Shown: piece by piece, positions 8,595 to 17,845 of the stretch
Layout of the letters: each line of letters starts with the position of its first letter
How positions within the stretch are numbered: position 1 is the first letter of the stretch
NCBI RefSeq assembly: GCF_017814945.1
Contig: NZ_JAGIPX010000026.1
Span: 56,748 to 120,747 of the forward strand
Direction: 5' to 3'
Length of the DNA: 64,000 bases
Origin: Paraburkholderia sp. LEh10
GTDB taxonomy: Bacteria > Pseudomonadota > Gammaproteobacteria > Burkholderiales > Burkholderiaceae
Translations under genes and position numbers: made by a program
The notes under the pieces: model-generated
Databases searched by the model: none
What the model was told of the DNA's origin: nothing
The model's input: the letters and a program-made list of their open reading frames with translations, nothing else

Positions 8595-9443
8595 TTGGCC
8601 GTTTCCAATCTCGTCGTGGACGACACACAAACCGACGCAGCCGCCGCAAGTTCGGGCAGCTCGTTTTACCTCGCGATGCGCATTCTGCCGCCTGCGCAGC
8701 GCGACGCGATGTACCAGGTCTACGCTTTCTGCCGCGCCGTCGACGACATCGCCGACAGCGACCTGCCGCGCGCCGAACGCGCCGCCGGTCTCGAGCGCTG
8801 GCGAGCGGACATCGACGCGTGCTATGCAGGCACGCCGCGTGCGTCGCTGCTCGAACTGACCCGGCACATCCACACGTTTCACCTGCAGCGCGAGGACTTC
8901 CACGCGATGATCGACGGCATGGCGATGGACGCCGCCGCGGACATCTGCGCGCCCGACGAGGCCACGCTCGATCTCTATTGCGACCGCGTCGCCAGCGCAG
9001 CGGGCCGGCTATCGGTGAGAATTTTCGGGATGCAGGAACAGCCCGGCATCGACCTGTCGCACCATCTCGGCCGCGCGCTGCAGTTGACGAACATCTTGCG
9101 TGACATCGACGAAGACGCCCAGATCAACCGCTGCTATCTGCCGCACGAGCTGTTGGCGCGTGAAGGCATTGCGACGTCGAATCCGCACGTGATCGCCGAC
9201 GATCCTTCACTGCCGCGTGTATGCGCGACGCTCGCCGAGCGGGCAAAGCACCATTTCGCCGCCGCCGACGCGATCATGGATGCGCAGCCGCGCGCGCAGG
9301 TCCGGGCGCCGCGCATCATGTCGGGCGTCTACCGCATCCTGCTCGAACGCACGCTGGACCGCGGCTTCGACATTCCGCGCACGAAGATCAGCAAGCCGAA
9401 ACTGCGCATGCTGGCGATCGTCGCGCGGTACGCATTCTTTTGA
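8595..9443 (+). CDS. hpnD: Presqualene diphosphate synthase HpnD
   Basis: A 282-residue enzyme of the squalene/phytoene synthase fold. It joins two farnesyl diphosphates to presqualene diphosphate, the first step of the HpnC-D-E route to squalene. The two Mg-binding Asp-rich motifs are present: DDIAD at 50-54 within YAFCRAVDDIAD, and NILRDIDED at 166-174. The start is most likely TTG 8595, with GGAG at 8585-8588; an in-frame GTG at 8571 is possible. It heads a coupled operon and its stop overlaps the hpnE start. HpnC, a close homologue, is absent here. HpnD is preferred because it directly precedes hpnE, but HpnC and HpnD can be confused. Confidence 0.9.
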   Translation: MAVSNLVVDDTQTDAAAASSGSSFYLAMRILPPAQRDAMYQVYAFCRAVDDIADSDLPRAERAAGLERWRADIDACYAGTPRASLLELTRHIHTFHLQREDFHAMIDGMAMDAAADICAPDEATLDLYCDRVASAAGRLSVRIFGMQEQPGIDLSHHLGRALQLTNILRDIDEDAQINRCYLPHELLAREGIATSNPHVIADDPSLPRVCATLAERAKHHFAAADAIMDAQPRAQVRAPRIMSGVYRILLERTLDRGFDIPRTKISKPKLRMLAIVARYAFF

Positions 9444-10714
9444 TGCGAAAGCTGGTCCACGTGATCGGCGCGGGGCTGGCCGGTCTGGCCGCCTCCGTGC
9501 AGTTGCAGCGGCGCGGCGCGCAGGTCGTGTTGTACGAGGCGGGCGAACAGGCGGGCGGCCGTTGCCGCTCGTATTACGACCGCACGCTCGCGGCGACGGT
9601 CGACAACGGCAATCATTTGATGCTGTCGGGGCAGCAGGCGACGCTGAATTACGTGCGCGCAATCGGTTCCGTCGATGAACTCGTTGGGCCGACGCGGCCG
9701 GAATACCCGTTCATCGATCTTGCGGTGAACCGGCGCTGGGACGTCCGGATGTCGAGGGGACGTTTTCCGGCATGGATTTTCGAGTCCGGCGCGCGGGTCC
9801 CGGACACGCAATGGTCGGACTACCTGTCCGTCGTCCCGCTGCTGTTCGCGAAGCCCGGCCGCACGGTCGCGCAGACGATGCGCAGCGACGGCGTGCTGTG
9901 GGAACGCATGCTGCGCCCGCTGCTGCTGGCGATGACGAATACCGAGCCGCGTCGCGCGACGGCGGAGCTTGCGGGCGCGGCGCTGCGCGATACGCTCGCC
10001 GCGGGCGGCCCGGCCAGCCGGCCACTGACGGCGCGCAACGGGCTGGGATCGGCGTTTGTCGAACCGGCGCTGCGCCTGCTGCAGCACGGCGGCGCGTCGA
10101 TCCGGCTGGGCGCGCGGCTCGATGCGATCGAGTTCGCGCAAGCGTCCGAAGCTCGCGCAAGCGCGCTGCAGGTGAACGGCGAGCGCATCGCGATCGGCGC
10201 GGGCGAAGCCTTGGTGCTGGCCGTGACGCCGGAAGTTGCGCTGTCGCTCGTGCCCGGCTTGCCGGCGCCGCGCCGCTTTTCGGCCATCGCGACCGCGCAC
10301 TTCGCCGTCGAGCCGCCTCTCGGCCATCCGCCGCTGATGGGCCTCGTCAACGCGACGGCGAGCTGGCTGTTCGCCGCCGACGGCCGGCTGTCGGCGACAG
10401 CCTACGACGCCGGCAGCGTGGCCGATGTGCCGCGCGACGAACTGGCGCGCAAACTGTGGGCTGACGTCGCGAGGGCGACGGGTTTGTCGACGGATCTGCC
10501 GCTCAGATGGCAGCTGACGGTAGAGCCGAACGCGACCTTTGCCGCGCAGCCCGAGGACGAGATGCGCCGCCCGGCCACGCGCACTCGCTGGAACAACCTG
10601 ATGCTCGCGGGCGACTGGACGGCAACCGGTCTGCCGCCGGGCATCGAAGGCGCGATCCGCTCCGGCCAGAAGGCCGCGGACACGCTATTGAACGAACCGA
10701 TGGAACGCCGATGA
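9443..10714 (+). CDS. hpnE: Hydroxysqualene dehydroxylase HpnE
   Basis: A 423-residue FAD-dependent amine-oxidase-fold enzyme that reduces hydroxysqualene to squalene. The Rossmann motif GAGLAG is at residues 9-14, followed by an acidic strand end (VLYEAGEQAGGRC). The C-terminal FAD-binding segment LAGDWTATGLPPGIEGAI is typical of the phytoene-desaturase-like superfamily. The start ATG 9443 overlaps the hpnD stop TGA, so translation is probably coupled; a longer upstream frame lies inside hpnD and is not used. It is followed at once by shc, with another ATGA overlap. Confidence 0.93.
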   Translation: MRKLVHVIGAGLAGLAASVQLQRRGAQVVLYEAGEQAGGRCRSYYDRTLAATVDNGNHLMLSGQQATLNYVRAIGSVDELVGPTRPEYPFIDLAVNRRWDVRMSRGRFPAWIFESGARVPDTQWSDYLSVVPLLFAKPGRTVAQTMRSDGVLWERMLRPLLLAMTNTEPRRATAELAGAALRDTLAAGGPASRPLTARNGLGSAFVEPALRLLQHGGASIRLGARLDAIEFAQASEARASALQVNGERIAIGAGEALVLAVTPEVALSLVPGLPAPRRFSAIATAHFAVEPPLGHPPLMGLVNATASWLFAADGRLSATAYDAGSVADVPRDELARKLWADVARATGLSTDLPLRWQLTVEPNATFAAQPEDEMRRPATRTRWNNLMLAGDWTATGLPPGIEGAIRSGQKAADTLLNEPMERR

Positions 10715-12744
10715 ACGATTTATCCATGACCCATAGGCTGGGCGAAGCACTGACTCAAACGCTGATCGACGATCACGCCCCCGTTGCCGCCGCCCTCGCC
10801 GCGGGCGCCGCGCCCGTCGATGCGCTCGACGCCGCCGTCACCCGCGCCACGGACGCGATCCTCGCCGCCCAGAAAGACGACGGTCACTGGGTCTACGAAC
10901 TCGAAGCCGACGCGACGATCCCCGCCGAATACGTGCTGCTCGTTCATTACCTCGGCGAAACGCCGAATGTCGAACTCGAGCAGAAGATCGCACGCTACCT
11001 GCGCCGCATCCAGCTGCCAGGCGGCGGCTGGCCGCTCTTCACGGATGGCGCGCTCGACATCAGCGCGAGCGTGAAGGCCTACTTCGCGCTGAAGATGATC
11101 GGCGATCCCGAAGACGCCGAGCACATGGTCCGCGCACGCGACGCGATTCTCGCGAACGGCGGCGCGGAAGCGTCGAACGTGTTCACGCGCATTCTGCTCG
11201 CGCTGTTCGGCGTCGTGACGTGGTACGCAGTGCCGATGATGCCCGTCGAGATCATGCTGCTGCCCAAGTGGTTCCCGTTCCATCTGTCGAAGGTGTCGTA
11301 CTGGGCGCGCACCGTGATCGTGCCGCTGCTCGTGCTGAACGCGAAGCGGCCTGTCGCGCGCAATCCGCGTGGCGTGCGCATCGACGAACTGTTCCGCGGC
11401 GCGCCCGTTACGACGGGCCTGCTGCCGCGCTCGGGGCATCAGAGCAAGGGCTGGTTCGGCTTCTTTCGCGCCGTCGACGGCGTGCTGCGCATGACGGACG
11501 GCGTGTTCCCGAAGGCGTCGCGCGAGCGCGCGATCAAGGCAGCCGTCGCCTTCGTCGATGAGCGTCTGAATGGCGAGGACGGCCTCGGCGCGATTTTCCC
11601 GGCGATGGCGAACTCCGTGATGATGTACGACGTGCTCGGCTATCCCGCCGATCACCCGAGTCGCGCGATCGCCCGCAAGTCGATCGAAAAGCTGCTCGTC
11701 ATCCACGACGACGAAGCGTATTGCCAGCCATGCCTGTCGCCCGTGTGGGACACGTCGCTTGCGTCGCATGCGCTGCTCGAAACGGGCGACAGGCGCGCCG
11801 AGGAAGCCGTGCTGCGCGGCCTGGAATGGCTGCGTCCGCTGCAGATCCTCGACGTGCGCGGCGACTGGATTTCGCGCCGTCCCGATACGCGTCCCGGCGG
11901 CTGGGCGTTCCAGTACAACAACGCGCACTACCCCGACGTCGACGATACCGCCGTGGTCGTGATGGCGATGCAGCGCGCCGCGGCGCTGACGAAGTCGGAT
12001 GTCGACAGCAACGCGATCGCCCGCGCCCGCGAATGGGTGGTCGGCATGCAGAGCAGCGACGGCGGCTGGGGCGCGTTCGAGCCGGAAAACACGCAGTACT
12101 ACTTGAACAACATCCCGTTCTCCGATCACGGCGCGCTGCTCGATCCGCCCACGGCCGATGTCTCCGGCCGCTGCCTGTCGATGCTCGCGCAACTCGGCGA
12201 AATGCCCGCGACCAGCGAGCCGGCGCGCCGCGCGTACGACTACCTGCTGAAAGAGCAGGAAGACGACGGCAGCTGGTACGGCCGTTGGGGCATGAACTAC
12301 ATCTACGGCACGTGGACGGCGCTGTGTGCGCTCAACGCGGCGGGCATGTCGCACGAAGACTCCCGCATCAAGCGCGCCGTGCAGTGGCTCGTGTCGATCC
12401 AGAACGCGGACGGCGGCTGGGGCGAAGACGGCGCCAGCTACAAGCTCGATTACGACGGCTACGAAAAGGCGCCGAGCATTCCGTCGCAGACGGCCTGGGC
12501 GTTGCTCGGGCTGATGGCGGCGGGTTGCGTCGATCATCCCGCCGTCGCGCGCGGCGTCGGCTACCTGCAACGGGAGCAGCGCGATCACGGCTTGTGGGAC
12601 GAAGAGCGCTTCTCGGCGACGGGCTTCCCGCGCGTGTTCTATTTGCGCTACCACGGTTATCGCAAGTTCTTCCCGCTGTGGGCGCTCGCGCGCTACCGCA
12701 ACATGACGCGCGCGGGCGAAAAGCGCGTCACCGTCGGCATGTGA
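10711..12744 (+). CDS. shc: Squalene-hopene cyclase
   Basis: A 677-residue class II triterpene cyclase that folds squalene into hopene and hopanol at the inner membrane. The acid motif DVDD is at residues 409-412. Several QW repeats are visible, for example QSSDGGWGAF near 447-456 and QNADGGWGED near 564-573. A hydrophobic segment around residues 160-210 fits the membrane-entry region of the family. Length is normal. ATG 10711 overlaps the hpnE stop; an in-frame Met six codons on is an alternative. Downstream hpnG starts on the last base of its stop. This is the key enzyme of the island, also called hpnF. Confidence 0.97.
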   Translation: MNDLSMTHRLGEALTQTLIDDHAPVAAALAAGAAPVDALDAAVTRATDAILAAQKDDGHWVYELEADATIPAEYVLLVHYLGETPNVELEQKIARYLRRIQLPGGGWPLFTDGALDISASVKAYFALKMIGDPEDAEHMVRARDAILANGGAEASNVFTRILLALFGVVTWYAVPMMPVEIMLLPKWFPFHLSKVSYWARTVIVPLLVLNAKRPVARNPRGVRIDELFRGAPVTTGLLPRSGHQSKGWFGFFRAVDGVLRMTDGVFPKASRERAIKAAVAFVDERLNGEDGLGAIFPAMANSVMMYDVLGYPADHPSRAIARKSIEKLLVIHDDEAYCQPCLSPVWDTSLASHALLETGDRRAEEAVLRGLEWLRPLQILDVRGDWISRRPDTRPGGWAFQYNNAHYPDVDDTAVVVMAMQRAAALTKSDVDSNAIARAREWVVGMQSSDGGWGAFEPENTQYYLNNIPFSDHGALLDPPTADVSGRCLSMLAQLGEMPATSEPARRAYDYLLKEQEDDGSWYGRWGMNYIYGTWTALCALNAAGMSHEDSRIKRAVQWLVSIQNADGGWGEDGASYKLDYDGYEKAPSIPSQTAWALLGLMAAGCVDHPAVARGVGYLQREQRDHGLWDEERFSATGFPRVFYLRYHGYRKFFPLWALARYRNMTRAGEKRVTVGM

Positions 12745-13454
12745 TGGCCCGGCCGGATCTCATGAACGCAAACCTGCCGGTTATCGCTGTGACCGGCATG
12801 GCGTTCGAGGCGCGCATCGCGCGCGGCAAGGGCGTCGAAGCCGTGTTCGCGGCGCGCGCCGATCTGCTCGAACGGACGTTGAACGAGGCCATCGCGCGCG
12901 GCTGCGCGGGCATCGTCAGCTTCGGTACGGCGGGCGGACTGGCGCCGGATCTGGCTCCGGGCGCACTAGTCGTCGCGAGCAGCGTGTGCAGCCCGCTTGG
13001 CCACGTGCCAACCGATCCGCACTGGTCGGGCCGGATCGCGACGGCGCTCGCCGCGACGCCGCTCGCGCCGAAGCTCCGGCGAGGGACGATTGCAGGCGTG
13101 CTCGCGCCGCTCGTCGGCGCCGCGGACAAGGCGGCGCTGCATGCATCGACGGGTGCGCTCGCCGTCGATATGGAATCCCACCTCGCAGGCGCGATCGCCG
13201 AAGCGAACCGCTTGCCGTTTGCCGTGTGCAGAGCCATCGTCGATCCGGCGTGGCGCACGTTGCCGTCCGCCGCGACGGCCGGCCTGCGCGACGACGGCAC
13301 CACGGCCGTCGGCCCGATCCTGCGTGAGCTGGCGCGCCAGCCTTGGCAGCTGGGCGGATTGCTGCAGGTCGCCGCCGATGCCCGCGCCGCCCGAAGCTCC
13401 CTCGTTGCCGCGCGCGAGGCGCTGGAGCACTCGGGCGCGCTTCGGCCGGTTTGA
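12744..13454 (+). CDS. hpnG: Hopanoid-associated phosphorylase HpnG
   Basis: A 236-residue protein of the purine nucleoside phosphorylase / MTA nucleosidase superfamily. In hopanoid producers HpnG removes adenine from adenosylhopane to give (phospho)ribosylhopane, the step after HpnH. Visible features are an N-terminal GMAFEARIA strand-loop, the glycine-rich SFGTAGGL motif, and the AVDMESH motif typical of the nucleoside-binding site. The start at 12744 overlaps the shc stop; Met7 at 12762 is an alternative. It ends the hpnD-E-shc-G operon. The radical-SAM partner HpnH is encoded 5 kb away on the other strand. Confidence 0.9.
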   Translation: MARPDLMNANLPVIAVTGMAFEARIARGKGVEAVFAARADLLERTLNEAIARGCAGIVSFGTAGGLAPDLAPGALVVASSVCSPLGHVPTDPHWSGRIATALAATPLAPKLRRGTIAGVLAPLVGAADKAALHASTGALAVDMESHLAGAIAEANRLPFAVCRAIVDPAWRTLPSAATAGLRDDGTTAVGPILRELARQPWQLGGLLQVAADARAARSSLVAAREALEHSGALRPV

Positions 13455-13503
13455 GGCCGCGCGCCATTTGCCCGAAAAACGAAATAGTGTGTTGGTCTTG
13501 GTG

Positions 13504-13556
13504 ACACCTAGGGAAAACCCTTATTTTTGATATAGTGCTAGGTGTTAACCCTAGGT
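13504..13556. promoter_or_regulatory. Repeated CCTAGG operator-like region
   Basis: Between hpnG and the thioesterase, ACACCTAG (13504-13511) and CTAGGTGT (13538-13545) form a perfect inverted repeat around an AT-rich stretch with a possible -10, TATAGT (13531-13536). A further copy, ACCCTAGGT, lies at 13549-13556. Three CCTAGG cores in 50 bases suggest a regulator binding site controlling the thioesterase. I cannot name the regulator. Confidence 0.4.
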
Positions 13557-13600
13557 CGTGCCTATGCCGCGTGACCGCGCTATTTCCGAAGAGGGACGCA

Positions 13601-14071
13601 ATGAATTTCCACACACGCAAATGGGTCAAGCCCGAAGATCTGAACCCCAACGGCACGCTATTCGGCGGCAGCCTGCTGCGCTGGATCGATGAAGAAGCGG
13701 CCATTTACGCGATCTGCCAACTCGACAACCAGCGAGTCGTTACGAAGTTCATATCCGAGATCAACTTCGTCAGTTCCGCGCGCCAGGGCGACATCATCGA
13801 ACTCGGCATGACGGCCACTCATTTTGGAACGACGTCGATCACGTTGCGCTGTGAAGTGCGCAACAAGATCACCCGCAAGAGCATTCTGACGATCGAAAAA
13901 ATGGTGTTCGTGAATCTCGGCGCAAACGGCGAACCGGCGCCGCACGGCCGCACGAAGATCCGTTACGCAGACGAAGCGTTCGAGCGCTACAGCGAGAAAC
14001 TGCGCGCGATGCAGCAGCAACCGGCGATGGCGGTTGCCGACGCGGATCAGGAAACGGACGCAGCGCACTGA
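13601..14071 (+). CDS. Acyl-CoA thioesterase (YciA/BFIT hot-dog type)
   Basis: A 156-residue single hot-dog domain that hydrolyses acyl-CoA to free acid and CoA in the cytoplasm. The family pattern is clear near the N-terminus: LNPNGTLFGGSLLRWIDE (about residues 14-31), with Asn and Asp at the usual active-site places, followed by VVTKFISEINFVSSARQGD. The C-terminal ~25 residues are a loose Gln/Ala/Asp-rich tail. GAGGGA stands 5-10 bases before ATG 13601; an upstream in-frame extension begins in the promoter region and is not used. A strong terminator follows. Confidence 0.9.
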   Translation: MNFHTRKWVKPEDLNPNGTLFGGSLLRWIDEEAAIYAICQLDNQRVVTKFISEINFVSSARQGDIIELGMTATHFGTTSITLRCEVRNKITRKSILTIEKMVFVNLGANGEPAPHGRTKIRYADEAFERYSEKLRAMQQQPAMAVADADQETDAAH

Positions 14072-14140
14072 CACGCGCCGCGCGTCGGGTGCGGTGAGCG
14101 CGAACGCCGTTGGCGGGGCGCACCCCGAACGTCACGACAA

Positions 14141-14175
14141 AAAACCCGGCTGATCCAGATGATCAGCCGGGTTTT
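14141..14175. terminator. Bidirectional intrinsic terminator
   Basis: AAAACCCGGCTGATC (14141-14155) pairs perfectly with GATCAGCCGGGTTTT (14161-14175) across a 5-base loop, with A-runs before and T-runs after. It sits between the convergent thioesterase and mlaA genes and can serve both. Confidence 0.9.
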
Positions 14176-14198
14176 TCGTTATACGCCGGTGAACCCGC

Positions 14199-15173
14199 TT
14201 ATTGCGAAGCCGGCTTATCCGGCGACGGAGCGGGCGTCGCGCCCGGGGATGGCGCAGCGCCTTCGCCCGGGTCCTCGTAATGGGGCACATCGCTGTCGTT
14301 GGCGGGCGGGCGCTTGGCGCCGCCTGCGCCCGACGCGCCTTGCGGCGGCGCGGCTTTGTCCGGCTCCGAGTAGTTCGGCAAGCCGAGCGGCGCGGCGCCA
14401 GGCACCGTCGACGGCGCCGTGCCCGATGCGCCCGAAGGCGCTTGCGCACCCGAATCCTCATCGGGTTCGCCGTAGTCCGGCAAGCTCGAAGGCGGCGCGT
14501 TGACGCCCCGCAGCAGGGATTTGCGCTGCTGCGTATAGGCGTCGCGCACGAACGAGTACTTGTCGAGCGCGGCCTGCTCCAGCAGCGTCGTCGCGCCGAG
14601 CAGGTCCGAGCGCACGCTGACGAACTGCAGGAAGTACAGCGGATACTTGTATTCGGCGTCCAGATACGTGATCGGACTCGCGCGGAAATCCACGAGGTAA
14701 CCAAGACCGTCGCGGAACGAACTCGGGCCGAACAGCGGCAGCACCAGATAGGGTCCCGACGGCACGCCCCAGCGGCCGAGCGTCAGGCCGAAGTCCTGCT
14801 TATGCTTCGGCAGTCCGGCGGGCGTGGCGAAGTCGATCAGACCGCCGATACCGAATGTCGAGTTCATCGCGAAACGCATCAGGCTTTCCGTTGCGTCCTT
14901 GATATGCAACTGGAGCAGGCTGTTCGCGAAGTTGTCGAGATCCCCGAGGTTCGAAAAGAAGTTGCTGATCGCCTGGCGCAGCGGCTGCGGCGTGACCTTT
15001 TGATAACCCTTCGCAATCGGCACCGCGACCGTCCGGTCGAGTGCGTCGTTGAAACTGAAAATTGCGCGGTTCATCGGCTCGAGCGGGTCCCCGGGCTTGC
15101 GGTCCGGTCCCGTTGCACACCCCGTCGCAAGACTCGCGGCGGCCAATGCCAGCGCGGCTGTTCGCATCTTCAT
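14199..15173 (-). CDS. mlaA: MlaA/VacJ-family outer-membrane lipoprotein
   Basis: A 324-residue lipoprotein. The lipobox ATGC ends at Cys19, and the next residue is Ala, not Asp, so Lol sorting to the outer membrane is expected. Residues about 27-225 match MlaA (start DPLEPMNRAIFSFNDALD, then the glycine-rich FGIGGLIDFATPAGL helix). MlaA forms a ring in the outer membrane that moves lipids between the leaflet and periplasmic carriers. Here it is cotranscribed with hpnN, 10 bases downstream of it, which suggests a hopanoid cargo. The C-terminal ~100 residues are a Pro/Ala/Gly-rich tail with three copies of a [LV]P-x-Y-x-[ED]-P motif (231, 265, 296), not usual for MlaA. Confidence 0.9.
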   Translation of the reverse strand: MKMRTAALALAAASLATGCATGPDRKPGDPLEPMNRAIFSFNDALDRTVAVPIAKGYQKVTPQPLRQAISNFFSNLGDLDNFANSLLQLHIKDATESLMRFAMNSTFGIGGLIDFATPAGLPKHKQDFGLTLGRWGVPSGPYLVLPLFGPSSFRDGLGYLVDFRASPITYLDAEYKYPLYFLQFVSVRSDLLGATTLLEQAALDKYSFVRDAYTQQRKSLLRGVNAPPSSLPDYGEPDEDSGAQAPSGASGTAPSTVPGAAPLGLPNYSEPDKAAPPQGASGAGGAKRPPANDSDVPHYEDPGEGAAPSPGATPAPSPDKPASQ

Positions 15174-15183
15174 GCGGATGTCC

Positions 15184-17796
15184 TTATTGTTTCTTCGATG
15201 CGCGGCGAACGCGCGGTTTGCCCATCAATACTGGCTGGAATACCACAGCGCCGATCAACGTGCATACGAGGGACAGCGCCAGCAGCCGTCCCATGCTCGA
15301 TGTGCCCGGATGATGCGACAGCCACAGGCTGCCGAACGCCGTAGCCGTGGTCGCCGCGCTGAAGAGCACGGCATGCGTGAGACTGGATTGCAGCAGACCC
15401 GTCTGTCCGCGGCGCCATGCCATCACGAAGTAGATCTTGAACGCAACGCCGACGCCGAGCATCAGCGGCAACGCGATGATATTCGCGAAATTGAGCGGCA
15501 TGCCGAAGACGACGCATAGCTCCAACGTGACGACGGCCGACACGAGCAGCGGCACGAGCGTGCGCAGCACATCGCCGAAACGGCGCAGCGTGAGCCAGAG
15601 CAGCGCCATGATCGACAGGATCGCCCATGCGCCCGCCTGGACGAACGACTTGATGATTACGTTGGCCGAGTGAAGGATCGAAATCGGCCCGCCGATCGCG
15701 CCCGGCTCCGCCGTCTTCACGGCCTTGGCGAAGTTGCGCAGCATCACGTCGTCGCCGGGGTCGGTGCCGGGCGGCACTTTCGGCGAGATCTCGACGAGCG
15801 CCTGACCCGTCTTCGATACCCAGCTGTCCGCGATGTCCCGCGGCACGTTCTCGCGCGTGATCTCCGACGGCTGCAGCAAGCTCGTTAGTTGCCTGAGCGA
15901 AATCTTCAGCGGTTCCGACATCGCGCGCTCGGCCCGGTCACGCGTCGATACGTCCGCGTTCGCGAGCTTCGTCAGCGTGCCGGACAGGCGCTTCGCTTCG
16001 GCTGCGCCGGGGCCGGGATGGTCTTCGGCGGCGAGCGCAAGCTGGTTCGCGGTGCGCTTCAATGCGGCGACGCGAACGGCATCGGTGGCGGGCGGCGCGG
16101 GCGTTTGCGTGAGCGCGGGCAGCAGTTGCTGCGCCGCGGCCGAAATCAGCGCGAGCTTTTGCGGCTGGTCGGCGGGAATGAACGTCGAGAGCGTCGTGGT
16201 GCGGCCGACTTCCGGCAGCTTCGACAGACGCGCCGCGATCCTGTCCGCGTCCGCGAGCGTCGGCGTGAGCACCCGCACATTGTTGACGGCGGCTTCGGGC
16301 GCATCGTTCAGCGAGATCAGCGTCGCCATCGATTCCGTATGCGGGTCCTTCAGATGCAGCGGATTGAAGTCGAAGCGCAGATGCAGCAGCAACGGCGACG
16401 CGCCGATGATCAGCACGGCCGTCGCAATCAACACTGGCGTGCGGTTGCGATCGAGAAAGTCGTCGACAGGCGCGAGAATCGTGAAGCCGGGCGATTCTGC
16501 TTCGCCCGGCGGGTTGAGCACCTTGATGAGCGCGGGCAGCAGCGTCATGTTGGTCAGGTAGGCGACAAACATGCCGACGCCGGCGATCTCACCCAGTTCG
16601 GAGACGCCGCGATAAGCAGTGGGCAGGAACGAGAAGAAGCTCTCGGCGACGGCAACGGCGGCGAGCGTCAACGGCACGCCGATGCTGTACGCCGTATGAA
16701 TCAGCGCGGCAGCGAGCCGGTCGTCGCGATTGCGTTCCTCGCGATACTTGACGGCGAACTGCACGCCGAAGTCGACGCCAAGCCCGACGAACAGCACCAT
16801 GAACGCAACGGAAATCATGTTCAGCGCATCGACCATCATCAGGCCGAGGGCCGCCGTAATGACGAGGCCGACGAACAGCGTGATGAACACGGCGACGATC
16901 AGCCGCCCCGAGCGCAGCGCGAGCCACAAGATGCCGAGCACGACGAAGAACGTGACGATGCCGTTGATCTCCGCGCCGTCCTGGACCGATGCGAACTCTT
17001 CGTCGGCGAGCGGCTGCTCGCCCGTCAGGCGAATGCGCGCGCCGTATTGCGAATCGAGGTCGAGCGACTCAGCCGTCTTGCGAATCTCCTCCGACGCGTG
17101 CGCGCCCGCCTGCAGCGCCGCGTAATTCACCTTCGGCTGCACCACGATGAACGCGCGCGCGGGCAGCTTCGCCGCGCTCTTGTCGACGAGCGCGCGCCAC
17201 GAGAAAACGGCCGGCTCGTTGGCGAGCACATGGTCGATGACGGTCGCGCTTTGCGACAGCAAGTGGCTCATGTCGGCGAGCTTCACCTGGCCTATCTGCA
17301 ACGGCAGCAGCAGGGTCGTGTTCAGCGTGCCGGCGAGGCCCGTCAGACTCGGATCGTGGGCGAGCGAATTGATGAGGGGACGCGCCTTGACCAGTTGCGA
17401 AGTCGTCGACTGCACTTCGCTCACGGACGGAAACAGCAAGCCGTTCTTTTCGAAGAACGGTCCGCTGCCGGGCTGCGTCACCGAGTCGAATTCCTTCGTT
17501 TCTTTTTGCAGCGCCGTGGCCAGCGCGTTGGCGGCGGCGTCCGCGTATTCGGGCGCGCCTGCTTCGACCACGACCAGCAGGGTTTGCCCGCGATCGGGGA
17601 AAGCCTTGTCGATCTGCTCGCCGAGCGCTGCCCATCGTGCATCGTTCTCGACGAGGCGGCTGATGTCGGTATTGATCTTGAAGTGATGAACGACGTAGAT
17701 CGCGCTCAGCACGGCGAGCACGAGCGACAGCCCGATGACCTGCAGCGGACGGCGCACCGACCAGACGACGAGGCGAACGATAGTGGACTTCAGCAT
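15184..17796 (-). CDS. hpnN: Hopanoid transporter HpnN (RND superfamily)
   Basis: An 870-residue inner-membrane protein of the RND family with two equivalent halves. Each half has one membrane helix, a large periplasmic domain and a block of five helices. The first helix starts right after the N-terminal MLKSTIVRLVVWSVRRPLQ, and helix blocks lie near residues 270-420 and 715-855. HpnN of Burkholderia and Rhodopseudomonas is known to move hopanoids from the inner membrane. An in-frame GTG at 17844 would give 886 residues, but it has no ribosome site and lies upstream of the transcription start predicted from the TATACT box at 17846-17851. mlaA follows in the same unit. Confidence 0.93.
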   Translation of the reverse strand: MLKSTIVRLVVWSVRRPLQVIGLSLVLAVLSAIYVVHHFKINTDISRLVENDARWAALGEQIDKAFPDRGQTLLVVVEAGAPEYADAAANALATALQKETKEFDSVTQPGSGPFFEKNGLLFPSVSEVQSTTSQLVKARPLINSLAHDPSLTGLAGTLNTTLLLPLQIGQVKLADMSHLLSQSATVIDHVLANEPAVFSWRALVDKSAAKLPARAFIVVQPKVNYAALQAGAHASEEIRKTAESLDLDSQYGARIRLTGEQPLADEEFASVQDGAEINGIVTFFVVLGILWLALRSGRLIVAVFITLFVGLVITAALGLMMVDALNMISVAFMVLFVGLGVDFGVQFAVKYREERNRDDRLAAALIHTAYSIGVPLTLAAVAVAESFFSFLPTAYRGVSELGEIAGVGMFVAYLTNMTLLPALIKVLNPPGEAESPGFTILAPVDDFLDRNRTPVLIATAVLIIGASPLLLHLRFDFNPLHLKDPHTESMATLISLNDAPEAAVNNVRVLTPTLADADRIAARLSKLPEVGRTTTLSTFIPADQPQKLALISAAAQQLLPALTQTPAPPATDAVRVAALKRTANQLALAAEDHPGPGAAEAKRLSGTLTKLANADVSTRDRAERAMSEPLKISLRQLTSLLQPSEITRENVPRDIADSWVSKTGQALVEISPKVPPGTDPGDDVMLRNFAKAVKTAEPGAIGGPISILHSANVIIKSFVQAGAWAILSIMALLWLTLRRFGDVLRTLVPLLVSAVVTLELCVVFGMPLNFANIIALPLMLGVGVAFKIYFVMAWRRGQTGLLQSSLTHAVLFSAATTATAFGSLWLSHHPGTSSMGRLLALSLVCTLIGAVVFQPVLMGKPRVRRASKKQ

Positions 17797-17845
17797 GTAC
17801 GCGAGCGGGGCCTTGTCACGATTAGGGTTATTGGTGGAGGGCACA

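Noticed and set aside
10720..12654. A 644-codon open frame on the minus strand opposite the squalene-hopene cyclase
   Set aside because: It is the antisense of a gene with clear family motifs; long antisense frames are common in GC-rich DNA, and its product is His/Arg-rich with no domain.
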